Shown: positions 1 through 6,828 of the stretch, one piece after another
How the letters are laid out: each line of letters begins with the position of its first letter
Numbering within the stretch: the stretch's first letter is position 1
Assembly: GCA_900547445.1 (NCBI GenBank)
Contig: URGJ01000013.1
Coordinates: 1 to 42,603 of the forward strand
Source of the DNA: an uncultured Oscillospiraceae bacterium
GTDB taxonomy: Bacteria > Bacillota > Clostridia > Oscillospirales > Acutalibacteraceae
Direction of reading: 5' to 3'
Length of the DNA: 42,603 nucleotides
Translations under genes and position numbers: made by a program
Notes under the pieces: model-generated
Told to the model about the DNA's origin: nothing
What the model saw: the letters and a program-made list of their open reading frames with translations, nothing else
Databases searched by the model: none

Positions 1-2
1 CC

Positions 3-55
3 ATTCGTCACTTATTTTTTATTGCCAACTGTAACATATCTATTGTAAACCTACA
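3..55. repeat. Left copy of 53-bp terminal inverted repeat
   Basis: The sequence at 3-55 is the exact reverse complement of 42551-42603 at the other end of the window. Identity breaks at base 56 (G here, T expected from the other copy). It lies just upstream of the promoter of the penicillin-binding protein gene. No transposase or integrase is next to it, and no good promoter is visible inside it. It may be a dispersed intergenic repeat at which assembly stopped. Confidence 0.9.
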
Positions 56-85
56 GTCTATTATACCGTGTCGGACAGGTAAAAG

Positions 86-114
86 TTGATTTTGCAGTCG
101 TTATGTGTTATAAT
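86..114 (+). promoter_or_regulatory. SigmaA-type promoter of the class A PBP gene
   Basis: TTGATT (86-91) and TATAAT (109-114) are separated by 17 bp. They lie 65 bp upstream of the start codon, with a GGCGGAGGTG ribosome binding site just before the gene. The promoter begins 30 bp inside the end of the terminal inverted repeat. Confidence 0.75.
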
Positions 115-179
115 AAAACTATATAACTTTTTTTAAATCAGCTGATTTCAGCGTTTGCCGTAAACGGCGGAGGTGCTTA

Positions 180-2513
180 ATGGACGACAATAACGATTTA
201 TTCAGCTACGATAATTCGGGTAATTTAGAAGAAACGGGAGAGACAAGCTTTGACCTTAACAGCTTTGCCTCACATTCGGAAGAGCCCGAGGTCGGCAAAA
301 AGGGTAAAAAACGCGGGCGGAGAAAAAAGGGCAGCCACAAGGAGCGGATTTTAAGAACCGTCTTAACCCTGTTTTTAGTCGGTCTTATAACGGTGAGCAT
401 AATAGTTTCCGCCTTTTTGCTTTACGCCTTTACCATGGTTGACGGTACAATGGAGGAAAACCTTGACGATTTAAAGCTAAATTTCACCACTACCATATAT
501 TTAGACGACGGCAGCGGAAATTACACCGAATACCGCCGTCTGCACGGCGAGTTTAACCGAATATGGGTGGCGTACGACGCGGAAAAGGCAAAGAAAAAGG
601 ACGAAGCCTACGAGGGAATACCTCAGAATCTCGTCAACGCCTTTGTCGCTATCGAGGACAAGCGTTTTTATGCGCATCAGGGGGTCGACTGGAAGCGCAC
701 CTTTGCGGCGTTCGCAAATATGTTTTTGCATTTTTACGACACAAATCAGGGCGGCTCTACCATAACCCAACAGCTGGTTAAGAATTTGACGGGGGATACC
801 TCCCAAAGACCGAGCCGAAAAATCCGCGAAATTATGCGGGCGCGGTATCTTGAAACCCACTATGCCAAGGACACCATTATTGAATGCTATTTAAACACAA
901 TTGCTATGGGTCACGGCACCTACGGCGTGGAGGTCGCCTCAAACTATTATTTCGGCAAAAACGTTAAGAATTTAACGCTGGAGGAGTGCGCCTGCCTTGC
1001 CGCGATCACCAAAAGCCCAACCTATTACGCCCCGGACGACAATCCCGAGGAAAACTTAAAACGCCGTAACACTGTGCTGTATGAAATGTACAATCAAGGG
1101 TATATTACCAAGGAAGAGTACGAAACGGCGAAAAATAAAGAGATAAAAATAGTAGCCACCAAAGAGGTTATAAACGAATCCGATGTGAATTCCTACTTTG
1201 TTGACGCGCTTATCAATCAGGTGGTAAACGATTTGTCCGAAAAGCACGGATATGAGCCGAAGCGCGCGAAAAATATGTTTTACAGCAACGGCTATAAGAT
1301 TTACGCCACGATGGACGCCAAGGTTCAGTCCGCGCTTGAGGAGGTATTTAAGGACGTTAAGACCTACGGTATAAAGGGCAAGGACGGCAGTACCCTTCAG
1401 GGCTCAATGACGGTAATGGATTATAACGGTCACGTCAAGGGACTTGTGGGCGGAATAGGCGAAAAGACGGGCAACCTTGTCCTAAACCGCGCGACCGACG
1501 CTAAGCGCCAGCCCGGTTCAACAATGAAGCCTATCGCGGCGTACGCTCCCGCAATAGAGCAGGATTTAATCCACTATTCGAGCATTGTTAACGACACCAA
1601 AACCAACTACAACGGCTGGACGCCTGTCAACTGGTACAAATCGTATTGGGGAAATATTACGGTGCAGTACGCGCTTGAGCGCTCGGTTAATACAATTCCC
1701 GTTTACCTTGTGAACAAGCTTGGCACTCAGACTTCATTTGATTTTCTTACTAAAACGCTGGGAATTACCACCCTTACCGGTGAGGATGTGAATTTAGCGC
1801 CTCTCGGAATGGGAGGTACAAACGGCGGAATTACCACCCTTGAATCGGCGGCGGCTTATGCTGTCTTCGGCAATCTAGGTCAGTACCATTCTCCAACCCT
1901 TTATTCAAAGGTCACCGACCAGCACGGAGAGACAGTGCTTCTTTATGACAGCGCGCCCAAAATGGCAATAACCGAGGATACCGCAACGGTTATGAATCAC
2001 CTTCTGCAGACGGTTGTTTACGGCTCAAAGGGCACAGGTAGGGGGGCCGCGGGCTATATTAAAAATATGAAGATTTACGCTAAGACAGGAACCTCAAACA
2101 ACTCAAACGACCTGTGGTTTGTCGGCGGCTCGCCGTATTATATCGCTTCCTGCTGGTGCGGCTATGATAAGCAGCAAAATATTTCAAACAGCGGAATCGC
2201 GCTTAAAATGTGGGGCAACGTTATGTCCAAGATTCATTCGGGTCTCGAGGCGAAGGAATTTCAGAACAGCAGCTACGCAACAGAGCGTTATTACTGCACA
2301 AAAACAGGAAATCTTGCCACCTCCTCCTGCCCCTCAAAGGCGATAGGCTGGTACAAGAAGAGCAACACGCCGGGCTACTGTACCGAACACGGCGGAACAG
2401 CGCTCGGCACGGTGGAAGAGATTAAAAAGGAAGAGGAAAAGAAACAGCAGGAAAGCCAGTCATCGGCTTCGCAGTCTTCCGCCTCGTCTGAAGAATCCTC
2501 GCAGAGCGAATGA
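180..2513 (+). CDS. ponA: Class A penicillin-binding protein (bifunctional transglycosylase/transpeptidase)
   Basis: Polymerises lipid II into glycan strands and cross-links the stem peptides on the outer face of the membrane. The 777-residue protein has a basic cytoplasmic N-terminus, one membrane anchor at about 60-84, a GT51 transglycosylase domain (catalytic motif IEDKRFYAHQG with E159; GGSTITQQ further on), and a penicillin-binding transpeptidase domain with all three active-site motifs: S447-T-M-K450, S502-V-N504 and K635-T-G-T. The C-terminus is a Glu/Gln/Ser-rich tail of about 40 residues, a low-complexity wall-facing extension common in Firmicutes PBP1. The ATG at 180 is preceded by a good GGAGG-type site. 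It has its own promoter and appears to lead a group of same-strand genes, although the gap to the next gene (61 bp) holds no clear terminator. Family assignment is secure; the exact paralogue name is by analogy with B. subtilis PBP1. Confidence 0.95.
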   Translation: MDDNNDLFSYDNSGNLEETGETSFDLNSFASHSEEPEVGKKGKKRGRRKKGSHKERILRTVLTLFLVGLITVSIIVSAFLLYAFTMVDGTMEENLDDLKLNFTTTIYLDDGSGNYTEYRRLHGEFNRIWVAYDAEKAKKKDEAYEGIPQNLVNAFVAIEDKRFYAHQGVDWKRTFAAFANMFLHFYDTNQGGSTITQQLVKNLTGDTSQRPSRKIREIMRARYLETHYAKDTIIECYLNTIAMGHGTYGVEVASNYYFGKNVKNLTLEECACLAAITKSPTYYAPDDNPEENLKRRNTVLYEMYNQGYITKEEYETAKNKEIKIVATKEVINESDVNSYFVDALINQVVNDLSEKHGYEPKRAKNMFYSNGYKIYATMDAKVQSALEEVFKDVKTYGIKGKDGSTLQGSMTVMDYNGHVKGLVGGIGEKTGNLVLNRATDAKRQPGSTMKPIAAYAPAIEQDLIHYSSIVNDTKTNYNGWTPVNWYKSYWGNITVQYALERSVNTIPVYLVNKLGTQTSFDFLTKTLGITTLTGEDVNLAPLGMGGTNGGITTLESAAAYAVFGNLGQYHSPTLYSKVTDQHGETVLLYDSAPKMAITEDTATVMNHLLQTVVYGSKGTGRGAAGYIKNMKIYAKTGTSNNSNDLWFVGGSPYYIASCWCGYDKQQNISNSGIALKMWGNVMSKIHSGLEAKEFQNSSYATERYYCTKTGNLATSSCPSKAIGWYKKSNTPGYCTEHGGTALGTVEEIKKEEEKKQQESQSSASQSSASSEESSQSE

Positions 2514-2540
2514 AATATCTTGTTTGAAAACGAACGGCCG

Positions 2541-2562
2541 ATGTCTAACATCTAATGTCTAA
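2541..2562. repeat. Short intergenic tandem-like repeat (TGTCTAA/CATCTAA units)
   Basis: The gap before the DUF2156 gene holds alternating ATGTCTAA and ATCTAA units. The 13-mer ATCTAATGTCTAA (2550-2562) recurs exactly at 21477-21489, at the end of the PAP2 gene, in another intergenic setting. Short units like this are probably slippage-type repeats; no function is evident. Confidence 0.4.
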
Positions 2563-2574
2563 AACGAGGATAAT

Positions 2575-3462
2575 ATGTTAAAATTCAAGAAAACCGAAAT
2601 AGAGGATATTGAAATATTTAAAAAATATATAGGCTTTTCGGGAGAGCTTTCTTGCGAGAGCGCCTTTGTAAATTTACTTGTCTGGCAGAGCGCATATAAC
2701 AATATGTGGGCAGAAGAGGACGGACAGCTTATCATAAAGTCGGGCAGGGGCGAGGACAGCTCCTACCGCCTTCCGTTCGGCAGCGATTTTCTTAAGGGAA
2801 TAAACCTAATAAGGGAATACAGCGGCGAGGAATACCCGGATTTTTGGGTGCAGGAGGGCAGAAGACTTGACAATTTTAAGGCGTATTTCGGGGACAAATA
2901 TGTTTTTGAGGAAAACCGAGACGCCTTCGATTATATTTATTTAAGGAGCGACCTCTCTGAGCTTTCGGGCAAAAAATACCACTCAAAGCGCAACCATATA
3001 AGCGCGTTTTCCAAACATTACGATTGGATCTATAAGCCGATAACGCCCGATAATATTGTGGACGTTAAGCTTTGCGCCGAAAAATGGTACGCGGAAAACG
3101 CCGACAGGGAGGACAAATATCTTCGCTGTGAAAGGCGCGGGGTCGAAACGATACTTGATAATATGGATCTCTTAGGCGTACGCGGCGGCGCGGTTTGCGT
3201 TGACGGAGTAGTTGTCGCCTTTACCTTAGGCTCTAAGATAAGCGATGAAATTTTCGACATTCATATCGAAAAGGCGCTTTCCGATTACTCCGAGGCATAC
3301 ACCGTGATAAACCGCGAATTTGCCCGCACCCTCGGAGAGTACAAATATATTAACCGCGAGGACGATATGGGGCTTGAGGGATTAAGGAAAGCCAAGCTTT
3401 CTTATAAACCCGCTATACTGCTTAAAAAATATTCCGGCAGGAAAAGAGAAGCCTATGAATGA
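2575..3462 (+). CDS. DUF2156 domain protein (phosphatidylglycerol lysyltransferase C-terminal-like, GNAT fold)
   Basis: A 295-residue soluble protein resembling the DUF2156 family, whose fold is a pair of GNAT-like domains also found at the C-terminus of MprF-type aminoacyl-lipid synthases and in FemX-like enzymes. Visible family features are the early segment with an FSGELSCESAFVNLLVWQ-type stretch (about residues 21-38), the central KKYHSKRNHISAF basic motif, and the late block around NREDDMGLEGLRKAKLSYKP, where the substrate or tRNA-acyl site would sit. No membrane segment is present, so it is not a full MprF. The stop overlaps the start of the next gene by 8 bp (ATGAATGA), so the two are translationally coupled and probably act together. 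Substrate is unknown. The start at 2575 has a GAGG site 7 bp upstream. Confidence 0.8.
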   Translation: MLKFKKTEIEDIEIFKKYIGFSGELSCESAFVNLLVWQSAYNNMWAEEDGQLIIKSGRGEDSSYRLPFGSDFLKGINLIREYSGEEYPDFWVQEGRRLDNFKAYFGDKYVFEENRDAFDYIYLRSDLSELSGKKYHSKRNHISAFSKHYDWIYKPITPDNIVDVKLCAEKWYAENADREDKYLRCERRGVETILDNMDLLGVRGGAVCVDGVVVAFTLGSKISDEIFDIHIEKALSDYSEAYTVINREFARTLGEYKYINREDDMGLEGLRKAKLSYKPAILLKKYSGRKREAYE

Positions 3463-3961
3463 GAACGAATGCCGTGAAATTTACCGCGAGGCGTTCGGCG
3501 ATGACGGCGCGTTTGAAGACCGCCTTTTTTCGCTTTGCGGAAAGTACTGCCGTACCGTAATGTGCGGGGGGAAGACCGCCGCTTTGCTTTTCGCGCTGCC
3601 CTGTAAAATAATTACGCTGACAGAACGCTTTGACGCTTATTATCTCTACGCCGCGGCGACAAAGAAAATATACCGCGGAAAGGGGTATATGTCGGGGCTT
3701 ATAAGGAATTTGATAAAAGAGGGCAAGCCGATTTTTTTAAATCCCGCAAGCGAAGAACTTATAAGCTTTTATAAAAGGCTGGGGTTTGAGCGCTTTACGG
3801 CTGTAACGAGCGGAAATACGGAAAAAATTGCCCTGCCGATAGGCGGCTTTTCAAAGCTTTCGTCAACCGAAACGCGGGGCGCGGAGCTAAATTATACGGC
3901 AATGTGCATAGGGAGTCCCGTACGGCTTGACGGTCTTTGCTTTCCGTATATAATGGAATAA
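3455..3961 (+). CDS. GNAT family N-acetyltransferase
   Basis: A 168-residue protein with the GNAT core: a beta-strand/acetyl-CoA loop of the form YAAATKKIYRGKGYMSGLI (R/QxxGxG/A variant, here YRGKGY) and a C-terminal segment FLNPASEELISFYKRLGFE typical of the final strand-helix of the fold. It should transfer an acyl group from acyl-CoA to an amine; the substrate cannot be read from the sequence. It overlaps the DUF2156 gene by 8 bp and so is very likely co-translated with it. A 30-bp gap separates it from the ComM-type ATPase gene. Confidence 0.82.
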   Translation: MNENECREIYREAFGDDGAFEDRLFSLCGKYCRTVMCGGKTAALLFALPCKIITLTERFDAYYLYAAATKKIYRGKGYMSGLIRNLIKEGKPIFLNPASEELISFYKRLGFERFTAVTSGNTEKIALPIGGFSKLSSTETRGAELNYTAMCIGSPVRLDGLCFPYIME

Positions 3962-3991
3962 TAAAGTAAGATTAAAAGGCGGTGTCGGATT

Positions 3992-5518
3992 TTGTTTTCA
4001 CGGCTCAAAAGCGTGGGGCTTTTCGGAATTGAATCATATATGATTGAGGTTGAAGCGGATGTTTCGACAGGGCTTCCCGCGTTTGATATTGTGGGGCTTC
4101 CCGATACCGCGGTCAAGGAATCGCGGGACAGGGTGCGCGCCGCCGTTAAAAACAGCGGTTTTAAGTTCCCCGTGGGACGAATCACCGTAAATTTGGCTCC
4201 TGCCGACCTTAAAAAAGAGGGCTCTGTTTACGACCTGCCAGTACTAATAGCAATACTTAAGGCGTCGGGTCAGCTAAAGGCGGAGCTTGACGACAGCATT
4301 TTTGTCGGCGAGCTTTCTTTAGACGGCAAGACCCGCAAAACAGGCGGAGTGCTCGCCATTGCGATAACCGCTCTTAATAACGGGATTAAAAATGTTTTTG
4401 TGCCGAAAGAAAACGCTGCGGAGGCGGCGGTAATCGACGGGCTTCGGGTTTACGGTGTTGAAGATGTGAAGCAGTTAATAAACCACTTAATCGGTGAAAA
4501 ATTTATTGAGTGCTCTCCGAAAACCGAAATTTCTCCCGAAAAATCTATAAATACCGTTGATTTCAGCGAGGTAAAGGGTCAGCTTGCCGCAAAAAAGGCG
4601 CTTGAAATCGCCGCGGCGGGCGGGCACAATATTCTGCTTATCGGACCTCCCGGTTCGGGCAAAAGTATGCTTGCAAAGCGGCTTCCCACAATTCTGCCCG
4701 AAATGACCTTTGACGAGTCGATTGAGACGACGAAAATCCATTCTATTGCGGGAATCCTTGACACTAAGAATCCGTTTGTAAAAACGAGACCGTTCCGCTC
4801 TCCTCACCATACGGTTTCCGCGGCGGGGCTTACGGGCGGCGGCTCGGTTCCGCGCCCGGGTGAAATATCGCTTGCACATAACGGTGTGCTTTTTTTGGAC
4901 GAGCTGCCTGAATTCCGCAGAGATGTTATGGAAGCAATGCGTCAGCCGCTCGAGGACGGCAAGGTTACAATTTCCCGCGTGGCGGGCTCGCTTACATATC
5001 CAAGCTCTGTAATGCTTGTCGCCGCAATGAATCCCTGCCCCTGCGGGTTTTTCGGACATCCGACAAAGCAGTGCATCTGCTCGCAGAACGCGGTCAGGAA
5101 ATATCTGAACCGCATATCGGGTCCTATGCTTGACCGAATCGATCTTCATGTAGAGGTTCCGCCCGTGAATTACGGGGAGCTAAGCTCCGCTTCAAGGGAG
5201 GAGACCTCTGCCGAAATACGCGAGCGGGTGAACAGGGCGCGGAGGGTTCAGACCGAGCGCTATAAAGGCACTTCCGTCACCTGCAATGCTCGGCTTACCC
5301 CTTCAATGCTTAAAAAGTACTGCGTTTTGGACTCCGCCGCTTCGGAATATTTGAGTCTGTCTTTTGACCGCCTTGGTATGTCGGCGCGCGCCTATGACAG
5401 AATTTTAAAGGTCGCAAGGACGGTTGCGGATCTTGCAAGCAGTGAAATTATTAAAAAAGAGCATATTTTTTCAGCAATTTCATTCAGAACACTTGACAGA
5501 AAGTACTGGATCGAGTAA
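3992..5518 (+). CDS. comM: YifB/ComM-family Mg-chelatase-like AAA+ ATPase
   Basis: A 508-residue protein with the three-part ComM layout: an N-terminal Lon-protease-like ChlI domain (starts FSRLKSVGLFGIE, continues GLPAFDIVGLPDTAVKESRD), a central AAA+ module with Walker A GPPGSGKSML near residue 220 and Walker B LFLDELPEF, the cysteine cluster NPCPCGFFGHPTKQC, and a C-terminal Mg-chelatase helical domain (ARAYDRILKVARTVADL). ComM is a hexameric helicase that helps branch migration during natural transformation in Gram-negatives; the role in Clostridia is less certain. The start is TTG at 3992, supported by GGCGGTG 7 bp upstream and by the conserved N-terminal sequence beginning right there. 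It ends about 60 bp before a tRNA gene. Confidence 0.93.
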   Translation: MFSRLKSVGLFGIESYMIEVEADVSTGLPAFDIVGLPDTAVKESRDRVRAAVKNSGFKFPVGRITVNLAPADLKKEGSVYDLPVLIAILKASGQLKAELDDSIFVGELSLDGKTRKTGGVLAIAITALNNGIKNVFVPKENAAEAAVIDGLRVYGVEDVKQLINHLIGEKFIECSPKTEISPEKSINTVDFSEVKGQLAAKKALEIAAAGGHNILLIGPPGSGKSMLAKRLPTILPEMTFDESIETTKIHSIAGILDTKNPFVKTRPFRSPHHTVSAAGLTGGGSVPRPGEISLAHNGVLFLDELPEFRRDVMEAMRQPLEDGKVTISRVAGSLTYPSSVMLVAAMNPCPCGFFGHPTKQCICSQNAVRKYLNRISGPMLDRIDLHVEVPPVNYGELSSASREETSAEIRERVNRARRVQTERYKGTSVTCNARLTPSMLKKYCVLDSAASEYLSLSFDRLGMSARAYDRILKVARTVADLASSEIIKKEHIFSAISFRTLDRKYWIE

Positions 5519-5579
5519 AATAGTAATGTTCCGCCGAAAAGGCGGCGCAGAAAATACCGTTGATATTTCTTCGGTACTT

Positions 5580-5655
5580 GGGGGCGTAGCTCATCTGGTA
5601 GAGCGCTACATTCGCATTGTAGAGGTAGTGAGTTCGAGTCTCATCGTCTCCACCA
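5580..5655 (+). tRNA. tRNA-Ala(CGC)
   Basis: A full cloverleaf can be drawn by hand: acceptor 5580-5586 with 5645-5651, D stem GCTC/GAGC, anticodon stem CTACA/TGTAG with loop TTCGCAT (anticodon CGC at 5613-5615), T stem GTGAG/CTCAT with loop TTCGAGT, discriminator A and an encoded CCA (5653-5655). The third acceptor pair is G3-U70, the classic alanine identity element, which confirms the amino acid. It reads GCG codons. The acceptor stem has a second G-U pair (5-68). A terminator hairpin follows six bases later. Confidence 0.95.
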
Positions 5656-5660
5656 GCGTG

Positions 5661-5700
5661 CCGCTGGACCCAATTCGTCTTTGGGTTCAGCGGTATTTTA
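5661..5700 (+). terminator. Hairpin just after tRNA-Ala
   Basis: A 12-bp stem (5661-5672 with 5682-5693, one G-U pair) closes a 9-base loop and is followed by TATTTTATA. The U-run is interrupted, so termination may be partial or the stem may serve as a 3' processing signal. Confidence 0.6.
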
Positions 5701-5755
5701 TACCCTTGTGGCTCGACCGAAAGCGGCATCTTTTTTGCTACATCTTTCCAACCGA

Positions 5756-5795
5756 GTGCCTCGGTACGCAGACGCGTATTCGAGGTACTTTTTTT
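5756..5795 (+). terminator. Strong Rho-independent terminator
   Basis: Nested stems GTGCCTCG/CGAGGTAC (5756-5763 with 5781-5788) and TACGC/GCGTA around an AGAC loop, followed by seven T residues (5789-5795). This is the best terminator in the 443-bp stretch between comM and sigK and probably ends readthrough from comM/tRNA-Ala. The bases between it and the first hairpin (5701-5755) hold no recognisable gene. Confidence 0.75.
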
Positions 5796-5859
5796 GCAGT
5801 TTTTTCTCTCGCGTCAAAGGGTGAGATAATTTTCATTGCTTCTTTATATTGATTGCTAA

Positions 5860-5900
5860 AATACGAAAGCACTCTGTTTTATTGCAAAGCAGAGTGCTTT
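5860..5900 (-). terminator. Terminator of sigK (possibly bidirectional)
   Basis: An 11-bp perfect stem AAAGCACTCTG/CAGAGTGCTTT (5866-5876 with 5890-5900) with a 13-base loop. On the minus strand the right arm is followed by CGTATTTTAG. It sits 63 bp beyond the sigK stop codon. Confidence 0.65.
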
Positions 5901-5962
5901 ATGTTATTCGGCAATACCGTTTCTCGTGTGCTTCATTACTGTTAAATACTGCAATTAATGTA

Positions 5963-6643
5963 TTAAAACTGTTTTCTAAGCTTTTCAAGCGCGGATTTTT
6001 CAATGCGGGAAACATAGCTTCTTGAAATTTTCAGCTTTTTTGCAATATCTCGCTGGGTCAGCTCTTCGCATCCTCCCAAGCCATATCGCATCTCTATAAC
6101 CTTTTTTTCTCGGTCGTCAAGACACCCCGGAATAATGAGTTTAAGCCTTTCAAGACCCATTTTAATATCAGTTTCCTCCGCAATATCCCCGCTGTCAGCA
6201 ATTATATCAATTAATGTCAGCGCATTTCCGTCCTTGTCGGTATCTATCGGGTCGCTGATAAAAACATCCTGCGCCGACTTTTTCTGATTTCTGAAATACA
6301 TAAGTATTTCATTTTCGATGCACCGCGCGGCATAGGTTGCAAGGTGTATTCCCTTGTCGCAATTAAAGGTTGAAACCGCCTTTATCAGACCTATTGTGCC
6401 GATTGAAATCATATCGTCCTGGTCTGCGCCTGATTTGTAATATTTTTTAACAATGTGCGCTACAAGACGAAGATTATGCTCGATGAGCTTATTTCGCGCG
6501 TCCAGGTCTCCTTTTCGGCTTTTTTCAAGCAACTCTTCCTCCTTTGCCGCGGAAAGCGGCGGAGGAAAAGACCCCGCCCCAGTCACATGCAGGGCAAAAT
6601 AGTAAATACTTGAGGCTATCTCCATTAATAAACTAAAAAGCAA
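5963..6643 (-). CDS. sigK: Sporulation sigma factor SigK
   Basis: RNA polymerase sigma factor that directs late mother-cell genes during sporulation. The 226-residue protein starts with a hydrophobic pro-sequence-like segment (about 20 residues) ahead of HVTGAGSFPPPLS, then region 2 (EHNLRLVAHIVKKYY; ISIGTIGLIKAV; LATYAARCIENEILM) and region 4 with helix-turn-helix TQRDIAKKLKISRSYVSRIE. The order and wording match SigK closely; SigE differs in these places. The gene is continuous, with no skin-type prophage insertion. Start: TTG at 6643 behind AAAGGAGGGG. An ATG at 6625 is also possible; it overlaps the stop of a 7-codon out-of-frame reading frame that sits in the best position relative to the ribosome binding site. 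Upstream is a SigE/SigK-like promoter. Divergent from rhaB. Confidence 0.92.
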   Translation of the reverse strand: MLFSLLMEIASSIYYFALHVTGAGSFPPPLSAAKEEELLEKSRKGDLDARNKLIEHNLRLVAHIVKKYYKSGADQDDMISIGTIGLIKAVSTFNCDKGIHLATYAARCIENEILMYFRNQKKSAQDVFISDPIDTDKDGNALTLIDIIADSGDIAEETDIKMGLERLKLIIPGCLDDREKKVIEMRYGLGGCEELTQRDIAKKLKISRSYVSRIEKSALEKLRKQF

Positions 6644-6667
6644 GCCATACCCCTCCTTTGATACTCA

Positions 6668-6697
6668 ATTATATGAGGGATATGGCAAGAGATTTGC
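6668..6697 (-). promoter_or_regulatory. Candidate SigE (or SigK) promoter of sigK
   Basis: On the minus strand CATATAAT (6675-6668) matches the mother-cell -10 CATACAAT at seven of eight places. Fifteen bases upstream is GCAAATC (6697-6691), a weaker fit to the SigE -35. No sigmaA pair with normal spacing is present. SigE control of sigK is what is known from other spore-formers. Confidence 0.45.
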
Positions 6698-6762
6698 AAG
6701 TCCGATAAATAATTTTAATGGAATTCGGGGTTAATGCTTTTTGAAAATATTTATGATACCGC

Positions 6763-6790
6763 TTGACAAAAGCATATAATTAAATAAAAT
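6763..6790 (+). promoter_or_regulatory. SigmaA-type promoter of rhaB
   Basis: TTGACA (6763-6768) with TAAAAT (6785-6790) at 16-bp spacing, 38 bp before the start codon. No operator-like palindrome is obvious beside it. Confidence 0.6.
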
Positions 6791-6828
6791 ATATTACATA
6801 TTAATAAAATATTATAGGAGGCAGTATT

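Noticed and set aside
3..55. Terminal inverted repeats read as the ends of a 42-kb transposon
   Set aside because: The content is housekeeping genes (rpoBC, ftsK, fba, sigK) and there is no transposase; a mobile unit is not credible.
4487..5149. Long open frame on the minus strand inside the comM-like gene
   Set aside because: Its residues are a shadow of the well-supported plus-strand gene; no ribosome site and no recognisable motif.
5424..5852. Plus-strand open frame running through the tRNA-Ala gene
   Set aside because: It overlaps the end of comM, the tRNA and two terminators; the cloverleaf is certain.
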